Part shown: in pieces, positions 17,399 through 26,490 of the stretch
Layout of the letters: every line of letters starts with the position of its first letter
Position numbering within the stretch: position 1 is the stretch's first letter
Assembly: GCA_947625265.1 (NCBI GenBank)
Contig: CANQNM010000003.1
Location: forward strand, 1 to 43,262
Source: an uncultured Clostridia bacterium
GTDB lineage: Bacteria > Bacillota > Clostridia > Oscillospirales > CAG-272
DNA length: 43,262 bases
Direction of reading: 5' to 3'
Translations under genes and position numbers: made by a program
Notes under the pieces: model-generated
Told to the model about the DNA's origin: nothing
The model's input: only the letters and a program-made list of their open reading frames with translations
Databases searched by the model: none

Positions 17399-18111
17399 AC
17401 GCAGGCAAAAACGAAACGCTGACCCTAACGCCCATCGCCCACATCGAGACAGACTTTGAGGAGAAATTCGGCGTACCCAGACAGAGCGGAAGAGTGGAAG
17501 AGTTGCGCGGAACTTTGATTTTTGAAAAGGAATACGCGGTCAACGAAGCTCTCAGGGGCATTGAACGCTATTCCCACCTGTGGCTTCTGTGGGGATTCTC
17601 CCTTTGTCGCCGGAGAATATGGTCCCCCACTGTCCGCCCGCCGCGGTTAGGCGGAAACAGACGCGTAGGCGTTTTCGCCACACGTTCCCCCAACCGTCCC
17701 AATCCCGTGGGGCTGTCTCTGGTCAGACTGCTTTCGGTAAACTCCGGAAAAAACGGACCGGAACTTCTTTTGGGCGGCGCAGACCTGGTCTCCGGCACAC
17801 CCATCTACGACATCAAGCCCTACCTTCCCTTTTCCGACTGCGCTCCGGATGCCGTCGGAGGGTTCGCGTCGGATTTTGAGGACTACGGACTGGACGTGGA
17901 GATTCCAGAAGAACTTCTTTCCAAACTCCCTGTCGAAAAACGCAAAGCACTCTGGGGAATTCTTCACGAGGATCCCAGACCTGCCTACCAGCACGACGGC
18001 AGAACCTATGGATTGTCTTTTGCCGGGTACAGCATCTTCTTTTCGGTAGATCGCGAAAACATCCTGCATGTCACCGAAATACGTGAGAGAGAAAAGAGCA
18101 AGGGAAGGTAA
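17395..18111 (+). CDS. trmO: tRNA N6-methyltransferase TrmO (TsaA/YaeB family)
   Basis: TrmO adds a methyl group from SAM to N6-threonylcarbamoyladenosine at position 37 of certain tRNAs. Family blocks are plain: EKFGVPRQSG, IERYSHLWLLWGF, TVRPPRLGGNRRVGVFATRS, PNRPNPVGLSLV, and IYDIKPYLPFSD. Length 238 is normal for the form with a C-terminal extension. The ATG overlaps the stop of the araC frame (ATGA at 17395-17398), which implies translational coupling to a regulator with no obvious link to tRNA modification. Confidence 0.92.
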   Translation: MNAGKNETLTLTPIAHIETDFEEKFGVPRQSGRVEELRGTLIFEKEYAVNEALRGIERYSHLWLLWGFSLCRRRIWSPTVRPPRLGGNRRVGVFATRSPNRPNPVGLSLVRLLSVNSGKNGPELLLGGADLVSGTPIYDIKPYLPFSDCAPDAVGGFASDFEDYGLDVEIPEELLSKLPVEKRKALWGILHEDPRPAYQHDGRTYGLSFAGYSIFFSVDRENILHVTEIREREKSKGR

Positions 18112-18771
18112 GAAGCGCCTTCGTTTTACAGACGCCAACATTGCCTGAAACTCTACCGGCACATTCACGCCGTCAAAGCCATGCGTCCTCTCGTAAAAAC
18201 CAGATTCAAAAAAAGAATAGTTTTCTTTAAGGAATTCCTTTAGAAAAGAACTGCCGAAGGCAAAACCGTTTTTCGAACAACATTTTTTCATGGTTTGAGG
18301 GCTGCGGTATTTACGGTAAAAAGCGTACCTATACTGCAAAGGGACGCCGACATGGGACGCCGTCCGATCATTCCCGACAAGACAAAACGAAACGACCGGC
18401 AAGAAGCGTGTACTCTCCTTCGGTTCACTCCTGAAATTTATGAAACCAACGTCCGCAGGGGCGCGCAAAAGGGAACGTACCCCTCCGAAATTCCGAACCT
18501 TGCCGTCTTTCAATGGCTGAGTTCGAAAATGGATTTTGGAAAAGGAGCCGTACCGTCCGCTCCAGAAGAAAGACTGTAGCGAAAATTTTAAAAAATCCTG
18601 AAACCTGCGGACGTCCGTTTCGCTGTCCCGGCGATGGCCCGCAACGCGCTTTTTACACCGACTGCCGTTCTTACCGTTGACATAGAGAACCGTTTTAAAA
18701 GTTGAGATTCAATCTCATATAACATTATTTCCAAGAAAAGAGGCCCCATTGTTGGGGGAATAGCATGAGAA
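18112..18771. other. 660-nt gap; palindrome near its end, no supported gene
   Basis: Open frames exist on both strands (18295-18579 plus; part of 17647-18513 minus) but neither has a ribosome site or recognisable domain. TTGACA occurs at 18677-18682 without a well-placed -10. The clear element is the palindrome at 18703-18717. Confidence 0.5.
18703..18717. promoter_or_regulatory. 7-1-7 palindrome TGAGATT-C-AATCTCA, possible Fur-family operator
   Basis: A perfect 15-bp inverted repeat with one central base, 55 nt upstream of the ABC ATPase start, inside the likely promoter region. The 7-1-7 shape and TGA...TCA ends are those of Fur-family boxes (classical TGATAATnATTATCA), with 5 of 7 half-site bases matching. 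The regulator itself is not in the window. Confidence 0.45.
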
Positions 18772-19482
18772 ATGGGAAAAGAAGAATTTATACGTTTTGA
18801 GAACGTGAGCAAGATTTACGAAATGGGACAAACCCAAATTTCCGCTTTACATGATGTAACCTTCTCGGTAAACGAAGGGGAATTCTGCGTCATTGTCGGG
18901 GCGTCTGGCGCAGGGAAAACCACGCTTCTGAATATTTTGGGAGGAATGGACGTTCTTACCTCGGGCAGTGTGTTTTTAGACGGCAAAGAGATTTCCCGCT
19001 TTTCCCAAAAAGAACTGACCGCCTACCGGCGTCACGATGTAGGTTTTGTCTTTCAGTTCTACAATCTGGTACCCAATCTAACCGCTCTTGAAAATGTGGA
19101 GTTGGCAGCGCAGATCTGCAAAAAGCCCATGGATCCCGATGAAGTGCTGGAGCGTGTGGGACTGGGTGAACGCAAAGACAATTTCCCGGCGCAACTTTCG
19201 GGGGGAGAACAGCAGCGGGTGGCCATTGCGCGGGCTCTTGCCAAAAACCCAAAGATTCTTCTATGCGACGAACCCACGGGAGCCTTGGACTACAACACTG
19301 GCAAAGCCATTTTAAAACTTTTGTTTGATACCTGTAAAAACAACAAAAAAACCGTGATGGTGATCACGCACAATCAGGCGCTGTGCGCCATGGCCGATCG
19401 GGTGGTGCATGTGCGCAGTGGAAGCGTCACGCAGGTGCAGATCAACGCGCATCCGAAATCGGTAGAGGAAATTGAGTGGTAA
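18772..19482 (+). CDS. ABC transporter ATPase, MacB/LolD type
   Basis: 236-residue ATP-binding subunit. Walker [10 protein letters not shown] (about 43-51), Q-loop [20 protein letters not shown] (the pattern of the MacB/LolD/FtsE group), signature LSGGEQQR, Walker [13 protein letters not shown] and switch His in MVITHN are all intact. It precedes and overlaps by 7 nt the FtsX-type permease, so the two form one transporter. GGGGGA lies about 12 nt before the ATG. These systems act on periplasmic or surface substrates (peptides, lipids, antibiotics) rather than by classical pumping. Confidence 0.92.
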   Translation: MGKEEFIRFENVSKIYEMGQTQISALHDVTFSVNEGEFCVIVGASGAGKTTLLNILGGMDVLTSGSVFLDGKEISRFSQKELTAYRRHDVGFVFQFYNLVPNLTALENVELAAQICKKPMDPDEVLERVGLGERKDNFPAQLSGGEQQRVAIARALAKNPKILLCDEPTGALDYNTGKAILKLLFDTCKNNKKTVMVITHNQALCAMADRVVHVRSGSVTQVQINAHPKSVEEIEW

Positions 19483-22412
19483 ATATGAGAAAAAAGAAAA
19501 ATCCGCGGTTGGCGATGTTTTTTCGCGAGATAGGCAAAAATCCCGGACGCTATGTGGCGCTGCTTTCCATCATCGCACTGGGCGTCGGCTTTTTTTCCGG
19601 CCTGCGCATCAGCACCGACGACATGATTGAAACTGCCGGCACTTATCTTAAAAAGCAAAATTTCTACGATTTCCGCCTGCTCTCCAGCATCGGTTTCGGA
19701 AATGAGGAAATTCTGGAACTGTCCTCCTCCCCCCTTGTCGAGGCGGCGGAGGGCGGATACAGCGTTGACGCGCTCTATCTGAAAGAAGACGGTTCGGACG
19801 CGGTGGCGAAATTTCATTCCGTGCCCCAACGCCTCAATCTTCTTTCGCTCTCCTGCGGCAGATTGCCGCAAAACGCTTCCGAGTGCGTGGCGGATAGCCG
19901 ATATTTCAGTGAAGAACAGTTGGGGCAACAAGTGCGTCTGTCCCCGAACAATCAAGAGATAAAGGAAAATTTTAAAAGCGAAGAATTCACTGTGGTAGGG
20001 CTGGCGTATACCCCGCTCTACCTCAACTATGAGCGCGGCACCACCTCCCTTGGAACAGGCAGCGTTTCCTGCTATATTTTTCTCCCCTCTGAGGCTTTCA
20101 CAGGGGAAGTTTACACCGAGGCATACCTCTCCCTTTCCGAAAAGAAACGGGCGTATACCGACGACTACGACAATCTCTCCGACGCACGCCGAAATGCCAT
20201 TGAAGAACTCCTTGTTTCGGTATCGTCAAAACGCTATGAGAATCTGAAAAAAGAATTTGTTTCAGAAATTTCCGAAGGCGAAGAGACGCTGAGTGAAAAC
20301 AAAGCCCTGCTGCAGTCTTCGAAAGAGGATCTGAAAAAGTTGGATGACGGTCTTTCAGCAGCGGAAACCGCGATAGCAAACCTGGAAAATGGCATTTTGG
20401 AGGCAGAAAGAGCAATTGCTGCCTTTCCGCAATTTCGGCAGACGCGCTATGCCGAGATTTTAAAAGAACTGTCCGAACAGATAGGAGCCCCCGTCGATGA
20501 GACGCACCCGCTCTTTCTCTTGGCGAAGGAAGAGGCCGACAGGGAGCTTGACGCGAAAGAAAACGAACTGAAAATTCAAAAGGACGAACTTTCAAAGAAC
20601 CTTGAGGATGCCCAAAAAACCAAACAGGAACTGACGCAGACAAGACAATCTGCCATGGAAAAAATTTCTGAATACGAAGCGCTGCTTTCAGACGCCGAAA
20701 AAGAACTTCTTGCTGCAAAGGAAGATTTGGAGGCGTTTGCCCCGCCCAATACCTATGCACTTGACAGGTCCTCAAACGTAGGCTATGTTTGCTTTGAAAA
20801 CGATGCACATATTGTCAAGGGCATCAGCAACGTTTTTCCCGTGTTTTTTTTCCTTGTCGCTTCACTGATCTGTTCTACGACCATGACGCGCATGATCGCC
20901 GATGAAAGGACGCAAATCGGCGTTTTAAAAGCGCTGGGCTACGGTTCCGCCGCCATTATGCAGAAATATCTGCTCTATGCAGGAAGCGCTGCGGTGGTGG
21001 GGACGGCGTTTGGGTATTCTTTGGGAATTCGTTTTATACCGGACATTATCTGGAAAGTTTACGAAATCATGTACGGCAGATTTGCTCCCCTTTCCCACAC
21101 CTTCAGTTTGCCGCTTCTGCTCATCTCCCTCCTTTCCGCCCTCACCTGTTCGGTAGGCGTCACGCTGCTGTGCTGCAAATCCGAACTCTCTGAGACATCC
21201 GCTTCTCTCATTCGTCCAAAGGCACCCAAGGCCGGACGAAGAATTCTCTTAGAGTATATAAAACCTCTTTGGAAAAGAATGTCCTTTTTGCACAAAGTCT
21301 CGGCGCGAAACATCCTCCGCTATCAAAAAAGGCTGTGGATGATGGTGTTGGGCATCGGAGGCTGCACCGCCCTGCTTCTCACAGGCTTCGGCATAAGAGA
21401 CTCTGTTTCAGGGCTCGTGGAGGATCAGTTCGGCGGGATTCTCCACTATGATTACAGCGTCACCATGATCTCGCCGCCGACTTCCGAAGAGCGGAGAGTT
21501 TTCGAAGAAAACTGTGGGGATATCGCTGAAAAGATCCTGTATGTCTTTGAGGGATCCGTGGACTGTTCAAAAGACAAAGCACACAAGACGGCATACATGG
21601 TGGTACCGGAAAATCAGGAAGAACTGTTCGAAACGATGATTTCCCTGCTCGACGGTAAAAAAACAATTCCCTTCCCGGAAAAGGGAAAAGCGGTGATCAA
21701 CAAAAAACTGGCGCAGGAACTGGGCCTAAAGACGGGGGATCATATCACCGTCAATCTGGACGGAGAAAAGAACGCGTCTTTAGAGGTTTCGGGAATCTGC
21801 GACAACTACGTGTACAACTATGTGTACATTTCACCCCAAACCTATTTTGAGGCTTTCTCGGAAGAACCGTCCTTCAAAACAGCGTATATTCTCGCAGCAA
21901 CCGGAACGGATCCCTATCTGGGCGGCGCCAAACTTCTTGAAAGGGATCGTGTGGCCAATGTCACAGTGACAGCCGAAGTGCGAAACCGCATCGGGGGATT
22001 CCTCGAAAACCTGAACTACATTGTGCTCCTTGTCATCGTCTGCGCGGGACTTTTGGCTTTCATTGTGCTCTATAACCTCACCAACATCAACATCACCGAA
22101 CGCACAAGGGAACTGGCCACCATCCGAGTTCTTGGGTTCTACAAAAATGAAAGTGCGTCCTATGTTTTTAGGGAAAACCGTGTCCTTACGCTGCTGGGGG
22201 CGCTGGCAGGATTGGGCATGGGATATTTTCTTCACGCTTTCGTGATGGATCAGATCAAAGTGGACATGGTATCCTTCCATGTACACATCTCTCCTCTCAG
22301 CCTTTTCTATTCCCTGATTCTCACCTTCGTTTTTGAATTTCTCGTGCATCTGCTCATGCGCCGGAAAATCAACCGTATTCCTATGGCTGAAAGTTTAAAA
22401 TCGGTAGAGTGA
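19476..22412 (+). CDS. FtsX/MacB-type ABC permease with long extracytoplasmic coiled coil
   Basis: Large permease, 978 residues from GTG 19476 (GAGG at 7-nt spacing); ATG 19485 is the alternative. N-terminal membrane helix (YVALLSIIALGVGFFSG), extracytoplasmic domain to about 250, a long Glu/Lys-rich coiled coil (about 250-430), then the first FtsX core (MTRMIADERTQIGVLKALGY) with several helices, a second extracytoplasmic domain (about 650-830), and the second FtsX core (NITERTRELATIRVLGFYKN) with final helices. This two-core layout with a coiled coil fits Firmicutes 'putative ABC transport system permease' proteins. Partner of the overlapping ATPase. Substrate unknown. Confidence 0.88.
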   Translation: MVNMRKKKNPRLAMFFREIGKNPGRYVALLSIIALGVGFFSGLRISTDDMIETAGTYLKKQNFYDFRLLSSIGFGNEEILELSSSPLVEAAEGGYSVDALYLKEDGSDAVAKFHSVPQRLNLLSLSCGRLPQNASECVADSRYFSEEQLGQQVRLSPNNQEIKENFKSEEFTVVGLAYTPLYLNYERGTTSLGTGSVSCYIFLPSEAFTGEVYTEAYLSLSEKKRAYTDDYDNLSDARRNAIEELLVSVSSKRYENLKKEFVSEISEGEETLSENKALLQSSKEDLKKLDDGLSAAETAIANLENGILEAERAIAAFPQFRQTRYAEILKELSEQIGAPVDETHPLFLLAKEEADRELDAKENELKIQKDELSKNLEDAQKTKQELTQTRQSAMEKISEYEALLSDAEKELLAAKEDLEAFAPPNTYALDRSSNVGYVCFENDAHIVKGISNVFPVFFFLVASLICSTTMTRMIADERTQIGVLKALGYGSAAIMQKYLLYAGSAAVVGTAFGYSLGIRFIPDIIWKVYEIMYGRFAPLSHTFSLPLLLISLLSALTCSVGVTLLCCKSELSETSASLIRPKAPKAGRRILLEYIKPLWKRMSFLHKVSARNILRYQKRLWMMVLGIGGCTALLLTGFGIRDSVSGLVEDQFGGILHYDYSVTMISPPTSEERRVFEENCGDIAEKILYVFEGSVDCSKDKAHKTAYMVVPENQEELFETMISLLDGKKTIPFPEKGKAVINKKLAQELGLKTGDHITVNLDGEKNASLEVSGICDNYVYNYVYISPQTYFEAFSEEPSFKTAYILAATGTDPYLGGAKLLERDRVANVTVTAEVRNRIGGFLENLNYIVLLVIVCAGLLAFIVLYNLTNINITERTRELATIRVLGFYKNESASYVFRENRVLTLLGALAGLGMGYFLHAFVMDQIKVDMVSFHVHISPLSLFYSLILTFVFEFLVHLLMRRKINRIPMAESLKSVE

Positions 22413-22464
22413 AGGCTCAAAAACGGCAAAGCAGAAGGGGAATATCACCATTTCTATAAAAGAA

Positions 22465-22495
22465 AAGACCGAACGGCGCGCCGTTCGGTCTTTGA
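22465..22495. terminator. Bidirectional terminator between ABC permease and P1B ATPase
   Basis: AAAGACCGAACGG (22465-22477) pairs perfectly with CCGTTCGGTCTTT (22481-22493) with a GCG centre; T-run on plus and matching A-run for minus. The remaining sequence of the 380-nt gap 22413-22792 shows no gene. Confidence 0.75.
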
Positions 22496-22792
22496 CCGTT
22501 TGAAAACTTGAAGGTTTTAAGGTAACGGAAGCCGAACCGAAAGAACTTCACGCAGTCCATCTTTCGCACTTTTCCGATCTTCATCGCTGTCTTGTGCAAG
22601 CAAGGCTGTCTCCGCACAGAAAATCATCTGAAAAATTCTCCTCATGGAGTGCGCAAAAGTTTCCGACCAGCGAATTTTTGTTTAGGCAAGAAAAAGACCG
22701 CAGGAAATATTTTCTGTATTTTCAAGAATTTTTTTGCCCAATGGACAAAAATCCGACGCCGTTCACCAGTTCCGGTTCTACTCCCGGCGTCT

Positions 22793-24727
22793 TTACCGCA
22801 TTGCCCGCATAGCGTTGAGAATCGCAAGAACCGAAACACCCACATCGGCGAACACCGCGAATTCCCCCGCATATCCCTCAAGAACCGAAAGCGCAGGAAG
22901 CACCGCTGCCAAACCCAACAGGATAAGCACGCCGAATTTTACAACCAGTGCAAGGATAATGTTCTCCTTTACCAACCTCATGGTTTTTCGGCAGAGTCTT
23001 ATGGCCTTAGGAACATCCGACGGTCTGTCGTTCATAAGCACCACATCTGCCGCTTCCACGGCGGCGTCCGACCCAAATGCGCCCATGGCGATACCCACAT
23101 CGGCTCCAGCCAGCACCGGCGCGTCGTTGATTCCGTCGCCCACAAAGGCCACTGTAAAGTTTCCGGAAGACTGCCCGTCCTGTGCGGCGGGTTCCCTTAC
23201 AAGACGCACCTTGTCTTCCGGAAGCAACTGCGCATGGTATGCGTCCAAATCTAAGAACCGTACCGTTTCCCTTGCGTTTTCGGCGCGATCCCCCGTCAGC
23301 ATCACCCGCCGAATCCCCAGATCCTTCAGTTCTTTGAGCGCCTGGACGCTGTCCTCTTTCAACGTGTCCGACGCAAGAATGCAGCCGATATATTCGCCGT
23401 CGCGCGCAAGGTATACGGCGCTCCCCTTGGAACTTTCCGGAATGCTTTGCTCAATTCCCAGTTCCTTCATCATTCTCAGGTTTCCCGCACAGATTTTTCT
23501 TCCCTGAACCGTCGCCGCAACGCCCCTGCCTGCGAGTTCCTTATACTCCGAAACTTCCGGCAACGGCCCATCTCCGTATTCCTCCCGAATCGCTTTTGCA
23601 AGAGGGTGCGTACTGTATTTCTCCACCGCCGCCGCAAGACACAGAAGTTCTTCTTTTGAACAGTGTTCCGGTAAAAGTTCCTTCACCGAAAAACTGCCTT
23701 TCGTGAGCGTGCCCGTCTTGTCAAAGAAGACCGTTTTACATTTGGACAGCCTTTCCACATAGACGGAACCTTTCATAAGAATACCCTTAGAGCACGCTCC
23801 GCCGATACATCCAAAAAAGGACATGGGCACTGAAATGACCAAAGCGCAGGGACAGGAGACAATCAAAAACATCAACGCCGCGTGTATAAAAGGGCGCCAT
23901 GTGTGCGCGAATCCCCAATTTCCTCCGGAAAGTCCCATGGCCAGCGGTGGGATCAGCGCCATGAGCAACGCGACGCCTGTCACCAAAGGAGTATAAACTC
24001 TTGAAAACGCGGTGATAAAATTTTCGCTTTTCGACTTGTTCAGCCCGGCGCTCTCCACCAATTCCATGATTCTGCGCACAGTGCTTTGCGAAAACGGTTT
24101 GACGACTTTGATGCGCAGCGCCCCGGACAGATTGACACATCCCGAAACCACTTCGTCCCCCTCGGTCACCTCTCGGGGAAGGCTTTCCCCGGTAAGTGCG
24201 GCAGTGTTCAGTTCTGAAGTTCCTTCAATCACCACGCCGTCCAGCGGCACCCGCTCGCCGGGCCGAACAAGAACCGTCTGTCCAACCTGAACCTCCTCCG
24301 GGGATACGCTCTCCGTCGTCCCGTTTTTCTCCAGATTTGCAAGTTCCGGCATCATATTCAAAAGCGAGGACACAGATCTTCTCGATTTACCCACCGCAAT
24401 GCTCTGAAACAGTTCCCCAACTTTATAGAAAATCATGATCGCCGCCGCCTCATGCGCCTCTCCTGCATCCTTTTCCACAACACAGAGAAGCAGCGCTCCC
24501 AAAGAGGCCACACTCATAAGAAATGTCTCATCGAAAATTTGGCCGGAAAACAGTCTGCTTACCGCCGACCACAGCACATCGTAACCGATGAAAAGGTAGG
24601 GGATCGTCATAGTGAGCACACCCGCCCAAAAAGGAGGGTTCCAAATGGCATTCACAGCCAGCGCCCCGAAAAACAGAATCAGAGACAAAAGAATTCTAAG
24701 CAGCGTCTTTTTTTGACTGCCTGTCAT
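22793..24727 (-). CDS. Zn/Cd/Pb-type P1B ATPase
   Basis: Metal-exporting ATPase in the membrane, 644 residues from ATG 24727, which has AAGGGG at 8-nt spacing; the track's GTG 24736 sits inside that site. All catalytic motifs are present: TGES (179-182), SCPCALVISVP with metal-binding CPC (292-294), DKTGTLT with phosphorylated Asp (336), HP (374-375), TGD (478-480) and GDGINDAP (530-537). The CPC-ALVISVP form plus Lys and Asp in the last two helices point to divalent Zn/Cd/Pb (CadA/ZntA group) rather than copper. No N-terminal heavy-metal domain: that is encoded by the separate gene upstream. ArsR-type sensor further upstream. Confidence 0.93.
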   Translation of the reverse strand: MTGSQKKTLLRILLSLILFFGALAVNAIWNPPFWAGVLTMTIPYLFIGYDVLWSAVSRLFSGQIFDETFLMSVASLGALLLCVVEKDAGEAHEAAAIMIFYKVGELFQSIAVGKSRRSVSSLLNMMPELANLEKNGTTESVSPEEVQVGQTVLVRPGERVPLDGVVIEGTSELNTAALTGESLPREVTEGDEVVSGCVNLSGALRIKVVKPFSQSTVRRIMELVESAGLNKSKSENFITAFSRVYTPLVTGVALLMALIPPLAMGLSGGNWGFAHTWRPFIHAALMFLIVSCPCALVISVPMSFFGCIGGACSKGILMKGSVYVERLSKCKTVFFDKTGTLTKGSFSVKELLPEHCSKEELLCLAAAVEKYSTHPLAKAIREEYGDGPLPEVSEYKELAGRGVAATVQGRKICAGNLRMMKELGIEQSIPESSKGSAVYLARDGEYIGCILASDTLKEDSVQALKELKDLGIRRVMLTGDRAENARETVRFLDLDAYHAQLLPEDKVRLVREPAAQDGQSSGNFTVAFVGDGINDAPVLAGADVGIAMGAFGSDAAVEAADVVLMNDRPSDVPKAIRLCRKTMRLVKENIILALVVKFGVLILLGLAAVLPALSVLEGYAGEFAVFADVGVSVLAILNAMRAMR

Positions 24728-24788
24728 GCAAAGCACCCCTTTTTTGAAAATTTTCGCCTCTCAGCAAAGAAAACCGAATGTAAACCGT

Positions 24789-25004
24789 TCATTTTACAAC
24801 ACAGTCCTTTTCCACAGAACGCACTGCTTCGCGCACTTTTTCAAGGATACCCTTCTCGTCTCCGTCTTCACAGTCAAGGATCATTTTCTGTGCCATGAAA
24901 CTGATGGAAACAGAGTGCACTCCCTCGATTTTCGAAATTTTGCGCTCCATTTTTTCGGCGCAGTGCGCGCATTCCAGATTCTCCATTTTTAAAACCTTTA
25001 CCAT
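24789..25004 (-). CDS. Free heavy-metal-associated (HMA) domain protein
   Basis: 71-residue metallochaperone-like protein with the ferredoxin-like HMA pattern: metal-binding loop MENLECAHCAEKM (CxxC) near the N-terminus, ISKIEGVHSVSISF, then KVREAVRSVE. ATG 25004 is chosen, with GGGAGGAAG upstream; the track start at 25058 is too early. It lies 61 nt ahead of the P1B ATPase, which lacks its own HMA domain, so it probably delivers metal to, or regulates, that pump. CopZ-like by fold, but context suggests zinc or cadmium. Confidence 0.88.
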   Translation of the reverse strand: MVKVLKMENLECAHCAEKMERKISKIEGVHSVSISFMAQKMILDCEDGDEKGILEKVREAVRSVEKDCVVK

Positions 25005-25331
25005 TGCTTTTCTTCCTCCCAGAATATGAATGTAACCATGGACATACTTTGACGCCACGAAAAGTTTTTATTTTTTTACTTTCCAAACGGTGTGATCCCG
25101 AAAATTTCGCGGCGTTTTAAAAGCGGGTTTCAAACAGACAGCAGTTTCCGGTGTCTAACCGTTTCTGCGACTTTATGGCTTACGGTTTTGCGGCCTTTAC
25201 AGTCCCGCAGATTTATTCTCCCGATTTCTGCGTCTTTGCACCGTTCCCCGTACAACGCCGCACTGCCCGCCTTTACCTTTCTAACGTTCGGACATTTTCT
25301 CCCCACATATTCGCGGTTACGTCTCGCCGGT
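25005..25331. other. 327-nt gap between arsR-type gene and HMA gene; nothing identified
   Basis: Both flanking genes are on the minus strand. I see neither a clear promoter nor a terminator, and the ORFs in the track here (25092-25345) have no ribosome site or family. The operon may simply be read through. Confidence 0.4.
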
Positions 25332-25715
25332 TCACTCTGACACATGGTCCAGTCCCAACAGCAAAATCATCCGCACATGTTCGTCACACAAACTGTAAAA
25401 AACGCTTTTTCCCTCTCTGCGACAGCGCACCAGCCGCGCCCCCTTTAAAATTCTCAGAGAGTGGGACACCGCCGACATGCTCATTTGCAGCCGGTCCGAC
25501 AAACCGCCCACACCCGCTTCCCCATCCAAAAGGACGCTGAGAATCCGAATGCGCGTTTCATCCGCAAAAATTTTGTAGAGCTGCGCCAATTCGTACAGCA
25601 GCTCCTCATTGGCAATCCGTTCTTCTTCCCCCTCTGGAATATCTCCGGGATTGAACCGCACACCACTTCGTTCCAATCCCTCCTCTCCGTCAGCGTGAAG
25701 GATCTCTTTTTCCAC
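25332..25715 (-). CDS. ArsR/SmtB-family metal sensor with alpha-5 zinc site
   Basis: Repressor of 127 residues that releases DNA on metal binding. Winged helix: LYKIFADETRIRILSVLLDG, recognition helix MSMSAVSHSLRILKGARLV, wing RREGKSVFYSL. The C-terminal helix has DEH...DHVSE, exactly D-x-H-x10-H-x2-E, the alpha-5 site of the SmtB/CzrA zinc/cobalt sensors; there is no ELCVC alpha-3 site. Start is GTG 25715 with AAAGGAGG at 7 nt. Promoter and operator lie upstream; it should repress itself and the HMA-ATPase genes. The N-terminal 40 residues are acidic, as in other SmtB-type proteins. Confidence 0.92.
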   Translation of the reverse strand: MEKEILHADGEEGLERSGVRFNPGDIPEGEEERIANEELLYELAQLYKIFADETRIRILSVLLDGEAGVGGLSDRLQMSMSAVSHSLRILKGARLVRCRREGKSVFYSLCDEHVRMILLLGLDHVSE

Positions 25716-25801
25716 TACAGTTCCTCCTTTCGTTTACATACGCATACCTGCATACGTATGGTTTTTTTGAAACATCCCTGCGTGTCGAAATCAAATATCA
25801 T

Positions 25802-25817
25802 TTGAACAATTGTTCAA
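25802..25817. promoter_or_regulatory. ArsR/SmtB-type operator TTGAACAATTGTTCAA
   Basis: A perfect 16-bp palindrome with the TGAACA/TGTTCA half-sites typical of SmtB-family sites. It begins 12 nt downstream of the -10 box, so a bound repressor would cover the start region. A second small palindrome (CATACGTATG, 25751-25760) lies closer to the ribosome site. Confidence 0.8.
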
Positions 25818-25829
25818 CTGTTCTATAAC

Positions 25830-25858
25830 AGTATACAGCATACAACCGGTTTTGTCAA
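25830..25858 (-). promoter_or_regulatory. Sigma-A promoter of the metal-resistance operon
   Basis: Minus strand TTGACA (25858-25853), 17-nt spacer, TATACT (25835-25830). Near-consensus; explains the need for tight repression by the adjacent operator. Confidence 0.85.
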
Positions 25859-25882
25859 GAGGAAACTGAAAATTTTTTTACA

Positions 25883-25993
25883 GATCAATTTACAGGTCAA
25901 CTTTTTGCGGGTCAACTTTTTTACAGGTCAACTTTTTGTAGGTCAACTTTTTGCGGGTCAACTTTTTTAGGGGTCAATTTTTTTACAGGTCAA
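25883..25993. repeat. Eight direct repeats of GGTCAA-T-tract, 15-16 bp period
   Basis: GATCAA/GGTCAA cores start at 25883, 25895, 25910, 25926, 25941, 25956, 25972 and 25988, joined by T-runs and TACA/GCGG/GTAG linkers (unit about CTTTTTGCGGGTCAA). After the first 12-bp step the spacing is 15 or 16. On the minus strand each unit reads TTGACC plus an A-run, directly upstream of the metal operon's -35 box. Not CRISPR: units are too short and there are no unique spacers. Confidence 0.85.
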
Positions 25994-26321
25994 CGCCGTG
26001 AAAGTCATGGGTACGCTCTCGGCGGCGCCCCCGCGTTCTTCCGTCACGCTGTGCCGCACAATTTTCACAAATGATCCGAGCAAAAGATCTGGCAGTTTGA
26101 AAATGACGGCGTCCGATTTTACGACGCTTTGCGAAAAATTCACCGACTCGAAGTGGACCTGTCAACCTGCCCCACAGCATACAGCACTCTCCTATGATCG
26201 GTCAACATGTATGACGGCGCGGAACGCTGCAAAATCAGGCGGCGAAGTTTTCGTTGTCCCAGCCTTCTTCACCGCAGCGAGGGGGGTACGAAAGAATTCA
26301 CAAAAGGTTTTTCAGTTTTAC

Positions 26322-26350
26322 TTGTGTTTTGATCTTTTTTGCTGTATAAT
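26322..26350 (+). promoter_or_regulatory. Likely promoter of the cotH-type gene
   Basis: TATAAT at 26345-26350 with TTGTGT (weak -35) 17 nt upstream. Leader of about 130 nt to the ATG at 26491. With the repeat array and the ArsR promoter it accounts for most of the 775-nt gap 25716-26490; 26000-26320 shows nothing more. Confidence 0.5.
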
Positions 26351-26490
26351 AAGTGGGCTATGGCAGGCGCGCAGAATGCAAAGTCGGTAAGGCGTCGCCG
26401 CCATCCGGGACCTTTTCAAGAAAGGAACGCGCGGAAGCCCATCGCCGGACGCCCCCAGCGCCCGTGCGATAATCCGCCATGCATCCATCC

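Noticed and set aside
17647-18513. 288-aa minus-strand ORF reaching into the 660-nt gap
   Set aside because: Half of it is antisense to trmO; the free half has no ribosome site or domain. Kept only as an unexplained gap.
18295-18579. 94-aa plus-strand ORF in the gap
   Set aside because: No Shine-Dalgarno, no family, skewed composition.
25883-25993. Repeat array considered as CRISPR
   Set aside because: Units are only 15-16 bp in total, with no unique 26-40 bp spacers and no cas genes.
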